Shown in pieces: positions 42,204 to 54,325 of a stretch of DNA of 64,000 bases; position 1 is the stretch's first letter; every line of letters begins with the position of its first letter. The notes under the pieces are model-generated. The model saw nothing but the letters and a program-made list of their open reading frames with translations. It made no database searches and had not been told where the DNA came from. Made by a program: the position numbers and the translations under genes. Source of the DNA: Posidonia oceanica (lineage: Eukaryota; Streptophyta; Magnoliopsida; Alismatales; Posidoniaceae); assembly GCA_037176725.1 (NCBI GenBank), contig JAZBRS010000014.1:70476501-70540500 (forward strand). Reading direction: 5' to 3'.

Positions 42204-44579
42204 TTCCCTCTTTTTCTTTCTCTCTCTTCAGGAGAGAGAATCTCCCACGAAAACATTTTCTGTGCGCGCCATTCCCCTTCCGCCGATGCCCTTGGGCTGG
42301 CGGGATGGGGACTCCCCCTCCCAGATCTTCGTTTGCTTCTGGTTTTTGACCACCTCCCCGAGCTCCTCCTCCTCCTCTGTTTACTCCTTCTCACCCCCGT
42401 CCTCTGGGATGAAGCCTGGTCCGAAGGAAGATATGCTGGTGGTGGGGTCCTCTGTGAAGGACCCGTGCACACTGGTTGGCTCTTCTGATCCTCTGAGTGG
42501 TTCTGTGTCTGTTGGTTCCGAGCTGTTGTCTCAGTCAACTCACTTGACGGAAGCCAAGCATACTTTGGGAGTGGCATCCGGCGAAGTTCCCTCTTCTGAT
42601 CTGCAGGTGGAGCGACTCTCTTACACTGAAGCAACGCGCCGTGGTGGTGTGGAACAGAAGCAACCCATTGTTGGGGTTCAAACCCCTTCCAGCAAAGGTC
42701 CTGCTCCCCAAAGGGGTGGTGGCTCTAGATCCTATGTTCAACCCAAATTCCCATCTATTTCCATGCAGGGGCCTAAGTCGGATCATGGTGGGGATCCTTT
42801 GGCTTCCCCCCCACATTATCAGATTCGTGATGGGGATCGGTTGCAACCCAAATCTTTTGCGGCAGCAACTAGGGAGCATCATGTCAAACCGGTGTTTGAG
42901 GATATTCCCCTTAGAAATCCGGTTTTACAGAATGGGAAGCAAGTTATGATCTTCTCTCCGATTGAAGTTGGGAAGTTATCAAGACCTTTCTCGTGGAGCT
43001 TGGTGGGTAAATTTGGTTCCAGGAGGCCTTCCCTTATGCAAATAAGGCTCACACTTAAAAGGGTTCGCAATTTCTCACAGGATTTTTTTGTGGGTGCCAT
43101 TGATGATAACTATGTTATCATCCAGTTTCAAAACAGAGGGGACTTTGTGAATGCCTATATCAAGCGTGAATGGAAGATCCTTGGGAAGATCATGTAGGTG
43201 TTCAGGTGGTCTCCCAGATTCACTCCGGGGGTTGAATCAACATGTGCACCCATTTGGGTTGAATTCCCTTGCTTGCGTGCCCATCTACAATCTCCTAGGG
43301 CTTTACAATCTTTAGCTGGAATGGTGGGTAAGTTCTTGTGTGCTGATAAGGATGCTGAAGAATTTACCAGGCCGGGCGTGACTAAAGTGTGCGTGGAGGT
43401 TGATTTCTCCAAGCCAATTCCTAATCAGTTATGGATTGACAATGGTGGGGAAGTATTTGCTCAAAAAATTTTCATTCCTGAAGGTGCTATTCCCCTTTTA
43501 TGTAACAGGTGTGCCTCTTTAGGGCATTCTGAAGACTCATGCTCCAAGCGGAAACCTACTCAGAGATCAGATTCTGGATCTGAATCCACAAGGGAGTGGG
43601 TGGACAGATCGTTTAGAAAAAAGAAGGCACCTGTGGAGGCTGCTGAGTTCAAACAAGTGAAGAAGAAATCTAAGAAAAAGAAAGGCAAAAGGGATGAAAA
43701 GAAAGTCCACTTTGAAGTCTGCGTGGAGAACAAGGCGGCCAGTTTATCACCTAAGTACTCTGATCTAGAGGATGTGCCTGTTGTGGGCATGGACATTGAC
43801 CAAATTGATGTTCATGAACTAGTTGGAGGCCGGCTATCTTCTAAGGGTTGCTCAGGTCAAGCTGTGGACTTGGTTACTGTGGGTGCTGCAATGGCTGTTG
43901 AAGATGTTAAACAAAAGGGTTCAGATCTAAAGGGTGGTAGTATGCATGAGTCTTTGGGTCAGGATGATAAAGAGGCTTGTGAGCAGGCTGCTTTGGGAAG
44001 GTGGTCCCAACTCATTACATCCATGCATAAGTCTGATAAGCTTGTGAAATCCCAGCAAGGGCAGGAAGGTCATTGGAAGGATTTAAAGGCTTTGCATAAG
44101 GATCTTAGGGATGCCAATTATGATTCCTCGGATATTGATAATGTTTTTACTCAAGAATTGCTTCATGAGGTGCCTCATGACCCTCTTTGCTACAGGGAGG
44201 AATCATTGGGTTCTGATGATGCTATGGGAGAGGATTCTCCTATGTTTAGTGATAAAGCACCTAGTATCGATGCAGTATACTATGATGATGACTTCCCTCT
44301 GGCAAGAAGGCGATGCAAGATATACAAGCGCAAGGATTACTCTTCTATGGTTCCCCCAAGAGGCCCTCGTAGGTCGGGTCGTCTGAGGTCTCACAGACAA
44401 AGCAAGATGCCTTCATTTGTAGATCTAGAGGCCGAGTCTGCTTGACTGGTTTTAGTATCATCATCTGTACTTTTGGCTCTTTCAGAGGCTCTTGTGTATC
44501 TTGTTGAACCCAAGAGTCTGGTTGTAATCTCTTTTGTTATGCAATGAAGATTACGCCTTTTAAATAAATAAATAAATAA
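42204..44579 (+). mobile_element. ORF1-only LINE (half-LINE)
   Basis: A 2.4-kb unit bounded by a 14-bp duplication, with a short pyrimidine-rich 5' leader, one DUF4283-zinc-knuckle reading frame, about 115 bases of 3' end ending TTATGCAATGAAGATTACG, and a tail of TAAA repeats at 44561-44579. Plant L1-type LINEs normally follow this frame with a 3.5-4 kb ORF2 (endonuclease and reverse transcriptase). None is present, yet the 3' end and tail look complete. It would have needed another LINE's enzymes to move. Confidence 0.85.
42262..44445 (+). pseudogene. LINE ORF1: DUF4283 and zinc-knuckle protein with one in-frame stop
   Basis: The frame from ATG 42262 to TGA 44443-44445 covers 727 codons with a single TAG at 43195-43197. 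N-terminal 200 residues are rich in Ser, Pro and Gly. DUF4283 follows (about residues 225-345: VGKFGSRRPSLMQIRLTL, FFVGAIDDNYVIIQF, then after the stop FRWSPRFTP and WVEFPCLRAHL). Next comes CNRCASLGHSEDSC, a Cx2Cx4Hx4C zinc knuckle near residue 420. A Lys-rich stretch (KKKSKKKKGKRDEKK) and a long acidic part follow, ending PPRGPRRSGRLRSHRQ. ORF1 proteins bind LINE RNA. The TAG is one C-to-T change from CAG. Its context (TAG GTG) is not a known readthrough signal. Confidence 0.85.
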
Positions 44580-44580
44580 A
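44561..44580 (+). repeat. TAAA-repeat tail of the LINE
   Basis: Five TAAA units directly before the right duplication, as in LINE 3' tails. Confidence 0.85.
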
Positions 44581-44593
44581 AGCCTAAACCCTA
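44580..44593. repeat. LINE target-site duplication (right), 14 bp
   Basis: Exact partner of 42190-42203. Confidence 0.85.
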
Positions 44594-44929
44594 AACCCTA
44601 GAAAACCCTAGAAGACACTACACTTAAAACCCTAGAAAAAACCTAGCAAAATCTTAGGAAAAACCTAACAAGACCTTAACCTAGAAAAACCTAGCAAAAG
44701 ACACTAGGAAAAACCTCCCAAAATCCTAGATCACATCCCCCTAAACCCTAGAAACACACCTGCACAAAACCCCCTCAATTCCAAGCCTCTACCTTTCCTA
44801 TCTCTCCTAATTATCCTTTTCTCTCTCCTGATTATTCTTTTTCTCTCTCCTGATTATCCTTTTCTCTTTCTTCACTATTCTCCCCCCTTTCTTCTTCTCA
44901 TTTCTTCTCTAAACTCATCATCAACCCCA

Positions 44930-45700
44930 TTTAACACTTCTTAAAACAATTAAAGAAAAAAATCGAACCAGAAAAATAAATTAAACACCTAAAAATAATT
45001 TGAAAGAAAACCTAACTAAAAACGAATCAAAACAACCCAAAAACAGTTAAAACTAATTAAAAACAAATTAAAACAAACTAAAAGACTTAAAAACGATTTG
45101 AAACAATTAAAAAATAAATTTCAAGACTTGAAACGATTATGAAATAAATTTCAAAACTTAAAGGCAATTAAAACCAATCAAAACCCATTAAAAACAATTA
45201 AAGAAGCAAACATAAGAAAAACCACTCAAAATCCTTAAAAAACAATCTAAAAATCTTAAAACAATCAAAGAAAAATTAAAGCAACTAACAAATTTAAAAT
45301 CAAAAGAAAAAACATAATCAAAACAATTAAAAAACTTTGAGAAAATAATTAACAAGTAAAAAAGAAAAAAAAAGAAGAAGACAAACTTAAATTATTAAAA
45401 CTCAAAAACAATCAACAACTTAAAATCAAATTAATAAAACTCAAGAACAATCAACAACTAAAAATCGAATTAAAAAACTTAAAAAACAATTAACAAAATT
45501 AAAATCGAAAAGAAAGACTTAAAATAAACTTAAATCAAAAAAAACTTAAACAATTAAAACAATCAAAAAAAACTTAAAAGAGGAAAACCATTAATAAATT
45601 CAAAAGAATAATTAAGAAAAAAGAAAAATAAAAAACAATTGGCTTTGAAACAAATCCAAAAAAACCAAAACTTAATTAAATTTTTCTTTCTTTCTTTCCT
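44930..45700 (+). repeat. A-rich low-complexity tract of LTR B
   Basis: AATTAAAAACAATTAAA-type words with almost no G. A matching tract is at 55060-55830 in LTR G and is lacking in LTR A. Confidence 0.85.
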
Positions 45701-48599
45701 TCTTTCTTTTTCTTTCATATTTCTTTTTCTTTTTCTTTTATTTCCCTCCTTCTCCTACAGCAGCCACCTCCCCTTCTTCTCTTTTTTTTTTCTTTTTCTC
45801 CAACACCACCTCCTTCTGCCAATCGACAGCACATCCTCCCACCTGCCGTCCTTGCACTCTTCCATCCCTCTGCACCTAGCTGGACCGGCGTGCGCCGCTT
45901 GCCTCGGTCGTGCCATCAGACGCCCTCCTGCCATTCCTTCCTTTGCACTCAAGTGCAAACCGAAAACAAAACCAAAAACCAATAGAAGCCAAAAAGAAGA
46001 GCACACAAACACAGATACACAGACCTTGCCAAGACTCCTCTCTCCTGTGTGCACTCCCCAGTGAAGAGAGCCAGCCTAGGAGAACCCAACATTTCAACCT
46101 CCAACTGCCATCATCCAACCCATCTTTCTTCTCCAACCTCCAAAACATCATTCTCCATTGAAGAACCTCCACTACAGCCCTCCAAAAATTCCGAAACTTG
46201 GCCACCATACTCGCCGAGCAACCACCTTCTCAGGCCACCCAACATCACCCCGCGAGATCACCCACACTCCTTACACTCCACCACAAACACCTTCGGCCCC
46301 AATTTGACCAGAAACTTCAAACACCTCCACCTTCCTCCACACCTAGTAGAATTGCATTCCGTTTCTTCCCACACGCTCCCCAGACAATCACCTAGCCGCC
46401 GGGACCTTCGCTTCGGCCTGGAACGCCGCACACCGCCGCAACCACCTCGGCCACCACAGTGGCAGCCAATCCAGACCGGATTCTTTTCCGAGCAACCAAA
46501 CTCCCTTCTGGAAGCACCGGGACCTTCCCCAGACCTCAAGCAATGCCCCTGGATCGCCGCGCGCTGCTGCCAACCCGCCACGCGCCACCACGACCACTGC
46601 CAAGTCTGCAGAAATCCACCTAGGTGGGTGGCTCGTTCTGGCACGCAAAAAAGGTAAAAAACCCCTCCTCCAACTTCCTCTCCCTCTCCTCTTGCTTCTC
46701 GGCCTTTCCCCGAAGCTTTTCATCAACTGTGCCGCCCGCACGAGGTCGCCGGAGTGGTCTTCTTCCCCGGCACTGGCGACTCCAGCAGCAACCCAGCCCA
46801 CCGACTGGCGCCCCCACATGCCACCACGCGCTACTCCCGCCTCCGCCGCACCGCGACGACCTCCCCCGCACTCTGCCCGGGCCGCGTCGTCCCCTCCTCC
46901 GCCGTTCCAAGCTTTCCACCGGTGAGCTCCAGCCACCCCTACTGTAGATTTATATGTTTGTTTTAGTTTTAGTTTTATTTTTGCATTAGCTTAGGTATTT
47001 TACATATGCATTGCTTTGGTATCATTTAAGTTTTTAAATATTACTCTTAGGTCCAGGCATGGTTTAAGAATCATTTAGATCTGAAATAAAACTATATAGA
47101 ATTGCATTTAATATCTATAGTTGTTTTTATTTACAAGTTAGTCCAGCTGTAGTTCAAAAATCGTAACTTTCTTTTATTTCTAGCCCAGCATGTTATTTTT
47201 ATTACTTATTAGTCCTCTGCTGTTATAGTTTTTAGTTTTTTCTTTAGATCTAGCCCTTTTAGTTATTTTATTTGCTTAATGGTCCTACTGTAGTGTAAAA
47301 TAGTTTTTCTGTTCTTTATTTTCTGGTCCAATAGCTTTTTATTTTTGCAGTTAGGTCCTATGGTTGTTAAATGTCATTTAATTATATGTTGGTATCTTAT
47401 TACATTGCTTTTTAGTCCTACTCTTTATTTTATTTACCATTTAGTCCTCTGATCTGTTGTTAAATCATTTAATTCCTCATTTTTCCTTATTGCATTGCAT
47501 TTTCATCCTGCTTTATTTCATTTTGCATTTTAGTCCATCATTTGCATACACAGAGCATCTAAGAGCATATTTTACCTTATAAAATTGCATTTTAGCCCCT
47601 ACATGATTCAAAATTGCATTCCAGTCCACAGCATGTTTATAAAAATCATTTAAATGCATCTTTACCTTATTAAATTGCATTTCAGTCCTTGTATTTTATT
47701 TTAATTGCATTCAGACCCTCAACTTTTCAAAAACTTTGCATTTAGACCCCTAACTTTTCAAAATCTTTGCATTTAGTCCCTAACTTTTTCAAAAAGTTGC
47801 ATTTAGGTCCTTAACTTTTCTAAAACACTGCATATAGGTCTTTTCTTGCATTTTTGCATGCATTGCACCCATGCATCACTGCATTTAGCATCTTTGCACA
47901 CACTTAAGCACTTCTAGCTCCCATGTACGTGGGAGGACCTGTTTTGCACACCCCTAGGACCCCTTTTACACTTAGATCCTTTCTTCTCCCCTGTTTTTGA
48001 GCCCTCTACCTTGAAGCCTGCATATTTTCTGATCGGGCCGCCGGATCTTCACAACCAAGCTGCCTAGACTACCCCGATGGAGCGCACTCCAATGCAGACC
48101 AAGCACTTCTCAGATCAGGCTTCAGATCTCCAAGGTAAGCCCTTCTGAACTCCTGCACAGCATTTTTGCACACCATTTGCATTGCATGCATTGTTTTTGC
48201 ATCCCGTTTTCTCGAGCATGTAATTTAGGACTCCCTCTTCTTATCTATCAACTCTATCTTCCCTTTTCGCGTACTCTAGTTTTTTTGGGTTGAGTTTCCC
48301 TTGGATTCGCTACTAATCGCGACTTTCTTCTCCCTTTTCCACGATCCGATTGCACCGCGAGCTTTGGACAGCTTGCAAGACACATCGTGGAATGGTTTAG
48401 TAGGAAACAGTCACAGAATAGTGGTGATTCCTCCACTTGCTTCCTTTCCCCTTTGTAAGTCTTTACACCTGCATCGCGTGGTCCTTAAATAGTGTTGGTT
48501 CTCATACTTACACCGTTTGCCCCTCCTTGCTTCTCTCTCTCTTCCCCTTTGCATCTGCATTTGCATGGCTTTATCGGTGGTTTATTTCACTCGCTTTGG

Positions 48600-49110
48600 C
48601 TCCGTTCTGCACGCCTGCTTTGTCTTTTGCACCGTTCTACGTGCATGCTTTGTTTCTTGCACCGTTTCGCGTGCCTACTTTGTTTCTTGCACCGTTTTGC
48701 GTGCATGCTTTGTTTCTTGCACCATTTTGCATGCATGCTTTGTTTCTTGCACCGTTTTACATGCCAACTTTGTTTCTTGCACCGTTTCGCGTGCCTGCTT
48801 TGTTCCTCACACCGTTTTGCCTGCATGCTTTCTTTCTTGCACCGTTTTGCCTGCCGACTTTGTTTCTTGCACCATTTCGCGTGCCTACTTTGTTTCTCGC
48901 GCTATTTTGCATGCATGCTTTGTTTCTTGTACCGTTTTGCGTGCCGACTTTGTTTCTTGTACCGTTTCGCGTGCTTGCTTTGTTTCTCGCGTCGTTTTGT
49001 GTGCCTACTTTGTTTTTCGCACTGTTTTGCGTGCTTGCTTTGTTTCTTGCACCGTTTTGCTTGCTGCCTTCCGTTTCTCGCACCGTTTTGCGTGTTTTAC
49101 GTTATTTTCC
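48600..49110 (+). repeat. GTTTTGCGTGCC minisatellite of LTR B
   Basis: Units of about 30 bp: TTTGTTTCTTGCACCGTTTT or CGTTTCGCGTGCCTACTTTG and variants, about 16 copies. Same position as in LTRs A and G and the minus-strand solo LTR. Open frames on both strands come from the repeat. Confidence 0.88.
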
Positions 49111-49627
49111 TCTGCATGTCGCCCGCATTGCCAAGTTTTACCACTGTTTTGTTTTATCGCCTGCATTTGCATGTAGGGCAGTGATGCTTACTGCCTGGAG
49201 TTCTCACGGACTAGGGTTCGCCCAATTCGGAACACAGACAAGGCCGCTGAACACTTAGATAGCACATTTAATTCCTTACACGCATTTCATCACTTACAGC
49301 ACACCTTTGAGCATCTAATTAGGCATTCATGGCACTTAGGCATTCAAAGTATGCATTTCCCTGTGTATGTGAGCGTAAGCCTAGAAAGACCGATTCTCGG
49401 GCATGTCGGGGGTGCCTAACACCTTCCTCGCGCATAACAGGAGTCCTTGCCCTTTCTCATGGCCCGTAATGACCATATTGCCCTTATCCTAGGCACAAGT
49501 CACATCATTTGCATTCCCTTGCATCTCATTTCATTTGCATTGCATTGCTTTGCATCCTTTGCTTGGTTTTGCGTGTTTATTCATGCATTTCCCCGGTTTT
49601 CCTTGTCTCCCGACCTAATAGACACGG

Positions 49628-49637
49628 TGGCGACTCT
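49628..49637 (+). other. PBS-like word inside LTR B
   Basis: TGGCGACTCT, 174 bases before the primer-binding site whose first nine bases it matches. Confidence 0.7.
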
Positions 49638-49801
49638 GATTTGTCTTATCTTCTTCTTTTCTTTCCTTTTTTCCCTTTTTAAGTGTTTTCAAGTCAAGTC
49701 TTCCTTCTCGGACATAGCCGCTAATAGTGAACCTGATTCCGATCAGTGCACGCGAGCTTTGGTAGTGTGCATGGACGATCTGAATACCGAGATTACTACA
49801 G

Positions 49802-49819
49802 TGGCGACTCCACTGGGGA
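49802..49819 (+). promoter_or_regulatory. Primer-binding site (tRNA-Arg) of element B
   Basis: TGGCGACTCCACTGGGGA. As I recall it, plant tRNA-Arg (ACG) ends CCCCAGTGGAGTCG before the added CCA, which would make this a perfect 17-18 base complement. It is the best-preserved primer site in the window. Confidence 0.88.
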
Positions 49820-51106
49820 AACCTAGACTCCGGCTTTCGCTTCTGGCTTTTCGCTCGCTTGTTTTTTGCAGCTTTGCTTGCCTTTGTCTGCCTCTTTTGC
49901 CTGTTTTTGTTTACTCCTCTGTGCCAACTCATAGCGAGTCGCCTTCCGGCAACTCTGCTTAGGTTTTGCACTTGCCTCGCCTGCTTCGGCTTGGCATTTG
50001 CTTTGCCTTGCTTTGCTCTGTCTTTTTTGCTTGTTTACTTGCTTTATTCGTTGCTCTGCTCTTATCTGCTTTACTGCTTACCTGTCTTTACTTTCTCTAT
50101 CTTATTTGCTTGTTATTGCTCTATTTCTCGCATAATGCATGTCTACATACTTGTTTGGCAACAATACATGCTTTTTGAGTGATGAATGCTTCTTTTACAC
50201 CCTTGCTATGCCACTACACACGCACATGCCCTGTATATATGCCTTTTGACATGATGAATGTTTTCCCTTCACTATTATGCTCACAAACACCTGTACATGC
50301 CATGTACTTGCCTTTTGCAGTGATGTATGTTGTTTGCCTGCCATATTTGGTTGATTTTCTTCCCTTTTGCATATGCCATGCCTAGGACAGTAGAAACATG
50401 CTTGCTTCCCCTTCGCTTAATCTAAAAGCTACAATAAAGCCAAGCAATAACATTTAAGCACAACTAGAGCTAATAACTTGCAATTTATCCCTTTTTTGGT
50501 TAATAAAACGCAAGTAAAACACTTTAAAGCATTTTGCATGTTTGATTCATTCTAGAAAGCATGCATCCTCTCTTCTGAGTCCACCCACAGTCTACGAAGG
50601 ACGGTCCCGGCCTCTTGTTCCACTACTTTGGCATGGCGCAAGTCAGTCGGTCTCTCCCCCCTTGTCCAGGGGTCGTGTCGGTGTTAGTGGAGGGTACCAC
50701 CCATGCTTCGGTAGGGTCGAGGCCACCAACGCATCACCCCGTTACTACCTGAGCCTTGGGCCAGGATTTAGACGGGGACCCACTTTTTTCTGACCTGGAA
50801 TCTGTCTGATCCCATTACCCATGAGTGCGTCCTAGTAGGTCATCTACTCAGGACATGCATGGTGAGAGAGCACATTTTAGGGCATTCATATGCACGTATG
50901 CCATCCATGCCACCCCTAATAACTCTTTATTGCATTCAACCTCTGACATATTGCTGTTTTTGCAGGTAGGTGCGGGATCCGCTGCCCAGACCCTAAGCAT
51001 CCCTCCTCTGTCTCTGAGCTACTCGTCGCTTCCGACTGTAGCCCCCCTTTTGGTCTTGAGTCTTTCTCTCTCGTCGCAGCCTTCCCTCACTTAGACTCGG
51101 TCAGCG
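49820..51106 (+). other. Leader of element B
   Basis: CTTTGCTTGC-type pyrimidine-rich start, then a part shared with element A's leader (50570-50870), with TCGGTGTTAGTGGAGGG and TACCACCCATGCTTC. No gene recognised. Confidence 0.6.
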
Positions 51107-53290
51107 ATGGCCCAGTCTGCCGGTGAGCTCCGCTTTACTATTGACTCGGAGGGGTTTACCACTTGGGTCCCTCCAGATTTCACTTCCACTCACTCCGTGC
51201 CCTCTATGACATCAGGATTCCACCCTTTGGTGTCTAGGGCACCCCATTTTGCTGTGGGCCATTGGCAAACATGTGCCCCTTCAGATCCGATCGCCGAGTC
51301 TGTCTCGATGACTGCCCCTTGCGTTCTGGAGGCGCCTCTGACCCCTTCGTCCCAGGGTTATGTCGCTCCCGACATCCCTTCTACTGCAGCGACCTTTACC
51401 CTAGATTCCCAATCGCTTGAGTTTGCCCCCCGGTCGATTCTGCAATTCAGTGTTCCCACTCACGGGTCCCTTGAAGTGCGGTATTGGCACCTGATGGAGC
51501 TTGCCCACACACTGCAAGGTATGGCTCTATCAGTTCGCCCCTCTTGTGTTCCTATTGCCCCCAAGGTTCCTCTGCGGCCTGCTTCTACACACACTGCAGC
51601 CCCGCCCAGACCATCGCCCCAGTTATGCACTGCTCCGGCGATAAGGGCACGGTTTCCTACTTTTGCACAGCACCATGCATTGCATGCAACTCCATTACCT
51701 AGTGATCAGTCCTTTGGGCTGGTTGGAGCATAGTACCCTACTAGCTCGTTGCCCGGCACCGCTCCTGCGCAACAACTATTGCTCCAGCACTCTGCACCTC
51801 GCACTGCACAGCATGTTACCTATCCATCCCCCTTGCATCAAGTTCAGAACCCAGCATACCTTCCTGCCTACACAGCACCACTGCACAGATACGCTGGCCA
51901 TCCTGTCGCGCCACCAGGCGACGTGATGGTGGATCTGGAGGAGCACCTCGGTGCGACCCAGACGGTGTATGTGGTCCCTACCCCTGCTGCCTCACCTCTT
52001 GTAGCGGCTAATCCAGACCCCATCAATGACAGGATGGACGTTCTGGAAAAAGCACTACGTCTAGTGCAGGGCAAGGACCACCAGTCTTACCAGTTTCGCG
52101 ACCTCTGTCTCTTTCCTGAGGCCGCACTCCCTTCGAAGTTCCGCATCCCGGTCTTCGATAAATATAATGGTAAAGGCTGCCCTATTTCGCATCTGAAAAT
52201 GTACTGCAGGGACCTTGCTCAACTTCAGGCTAATGAAAGGATCCTTATCTGCCTGTTTCAGAAGAGTTTAACCGGCCCCACGCTCAAGTGGTTCACTTCC
52301 CTTGACATGGCTGCAGTTCGAACTTGGACTGATCTTTCTCAGGCCTTTCTTGAGCAGTATGCTTTCAACCTCGACCTGATCCCCAAGAGGGAGGATCTCG
52401 TCGCCATCCAGCAGAGGCCGCAAGAGCCATTCGGGGAGTATGTCAGTCGCTGGCGCTCCTTAGCCGCCCAGGTCAAAGATAGACCCTCCGAGGAGGATTC
52501 TATCGAGATGATCGTTAAAGGGGCGCTGCCAGCGACTGGGACTCTGCTTTGCATTCAGCACATCACTAGTCATGCATCGCTGATTAGGGCTGGCGTCCGC
52601 ATGGAAAGCTTGCTGCGAAGTGGGCATTTCCCGCACTTTCTGCATTGGCTAGGCAAGCCAACACCTCTAGCAATCGCCACAGCAACAACAACAACAACAA
52701 CAACTCCGCTCCTGATTGCACCGAACAATGCACTAAAGCATGCACTGATCCTCCCGAAGAGCCTGCCTATGCAGAGAGTCAGCTAGACCCTTTTCCACTA
52801 GAGCACGCACCTAATTTTGCACCCACTGAGCACACTCCCACTGTCGAGCCCATGCATCACGTCACACTCGCTCGGTAAGGACTCCATCCACGGCAAAGAA
52901 GACCTCGTCGGGCTGAGTGTGATTACATGCCTCTGCCTGAACCACTGAGCGTCATCTTCCCTCAAGTTGAGTCGCTCCTGAGACTCCCGACTGTTCGTCC
53001 GTCACCAAACCCCTCTCCGTGGTGGCATGATACGGATCAGTTCTGCAGTTTCCATCGAGCCACCGGGCACTCGACGGACAACTGCCTCACTCTCCGGGAT
53101 GCCGTTCAACGCCTGATCGATCGCAGGATCATCAGCGTTGATGAGCAGGAGCCAACACTTACACATACACCTGCACTTGCACTTGCACGCCTTAGTGTAG
53201 CCGACCCTTCCTCTTCCGAGCCGGCAGGCTTCACAGCTGCCAGAACCTCGGGGGTCTACACCAGACTTTTCTGAGTCCTGCTCTGCCCTA
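51107..53290 (+). pseudogene. gag of element B
   Basis: The frame from ATGGCCCAG at 51107 runs to 52786 with one TAG at 51731-51733, where element A keeps CAG (31894-31896). The core is SYQFRDLCLFPEAALPSKF, CPISHLKMYCRDLAQLQ, LTGPTLKWFTSLDM, DLSQAFLEQYAFNLDLIPKR and EPFGEYVSRWRSLAAQVK. An ACA-repeat stretch (CAACAACAACAACAAC) at about 52680-52700 precedes a shift into a second frame. That frame carries the Tat-type zinc knuckle CSFHRATGHSTDNC at 53044-53085. It is better preserved than gag A. A short Ala/Pro-rich part follows to about 53560. No protease, reverse transcriptase or integrase follows in the window. Confidence 0.88.
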
Positions 53291-53570
53291 GTGGATCCTT
53301 CTGATCCCATCAGTGCAATCCCCTTTTCCTGTCCGTTCTTATCTCGTCCGAGGGACGCTCGGAGATGCAATGGTAGCGTCGATAGCAAGCCCAGGTGCAG
53401 CATCGTCCAGGTTAGTTCCTCCTCCAACTTTTGCAGCCCCAGTGCTCCCTGCACTACCATCAGTAGCTCCAATAGCCCCAGTGCTCCCCACACTGCCAAC
53501 CGTGGACCTCGCCGACAGCATCAGCAGCGTAGGAGCGAACCCAGCACCTCCCTCCCGAGGTTGCTGACAG

Positions 53571-53577
53571 GTAAGTC
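53571..53577 (+). promoter_or_regulatory. Consensus 5' splice site after gag of element B
   Basis: CTGACAG|GTAAGTCC is a perfect plant donor at the end of the Ala/Pro-rich segment. Ogre elements are known to splice an intron between their protease and RT regions, so a donor here fits, but I could not define the acceptor. Confidence 0.5.
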
Positions 53578-53739
53578 CTTCTTGCCTCTCTTTTGCTTCC
53601 TGCATTGTCTTTTCTTTTCGTTTTGTTTTGTTTTGTTTTTGTGTTTTCTCGCCTTGCCTGAAAATTATAAAAAGCATAAAATCAACAAAACCCATTAAAA
53701 ACATGCATCCCTTTCTGCTTCTTGCATTTATTCCCTGCA

Positions 53740-54000
53740 TTCGGGCTGGCAACCCTAACTGCTCGGCGATAGGTCTGTTAACCTATCACTCCCGGGATGG
53801 CAACCCTAACTGCTCGGCGATAGGTCCGTTAACCTGTCATCCCTCGGGCTGGCAACCCTAACTGCTCGGTGATAGGTCTGTTAACCTATCACTCCCGGGC
53901 TGGCAACCCTAACTGCTCGGCGATAGGTCCGTTAACCTGTCATCCCCTGGGTTGATATCCCTAACTATTCGGCAATAGGTCCGTCAACCTATCACTCTGC
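53740..54000 (+). repeat. Hairpin-array minisatellite 1 of element B
   Basis: Five units of about 48-50 bp, beginning GGGCTGGCAACCC and TAACTGCTCGG, each followed by GATAGGTCCGTTAACCTATC or its one-base variants. The last part is a perfect 7-bp stem (GATAGGT/ACCTATC) with loop CCGTTA. Confidence 0.9.
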
Positions 54001-54320
54001 ACATTCCTCTGCAGATTCAGGCCATCCCATACATATTTATCACTCTACACGTTCATCTTGCACATATCTGTCACCATGCATATCATCTTCTGCACATACA
54101 TGCCATTTCTTGCATCCTTTAAAGCACAAAAGCACCAAAAAAATCAAGAAAATCAAAAAACGCAAAAATATTTTCTTGTTTTGCTGCTGGTTTTCCCTTT
54201 TTATGTTTTCTTAAGCACAAAAACCATAAAAAATACAAAACCAATGCAAAAACCTAAAAACATGCTTGTCCCTTCCCTTCTAAAATATACAAAACCCATA
54301 AACATTTGTATAATTAGAAA
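54001..54320. other. A-rich interior stretch of element B
   Basis: Matches 770-985 in order and composition (AAAAAATCAA runs, ATAAACATTTG at the end). No gene. Confidence 0.65.
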
Positions 54321-54325
54321 CCTAG
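54321..54325. repeat. Target-site duplication CCTAG (left)
   Basis: Partner of CCTGG at 60964-60968. One transition separates them. The unoccupied copy at 1001 reads CCTGG. Confidence 0.75.

Larger units (their letters stand above)
41333..49800 (+). mobile_element. 5' LTR of element B (6.1 kb plus LINE insertion)
   Basis: It starts TGTTGACACCCCATTTTG and ends GATTACTACA at 49800, one base before the primer-binding site. Removing the LINE and one duplication (2390 bp) leaves about 6078 bp. Order: AAACCCTAG words (41400-41820), pyrimidine-rich tract, telomere-like words and LINE (42140-44593), A-rich tract (44930-45700), GC-rich segment (45750-46940), GCATTTAGTCC-type repeat (46980-47990), GTTTTGCGTGCC repeat (48600-49110) and the terminal block (49160-49800). 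This parallels LTRs A and G. Confidence 0.88.

Noticed and set aside
43195..43197. Programmed readthrough of the TAG in LINE ORF1
   Set aside because: The context after TAG does not resemble known leaky contexts, and CAG-to-TAG decay explains it with other similar stops in the window.
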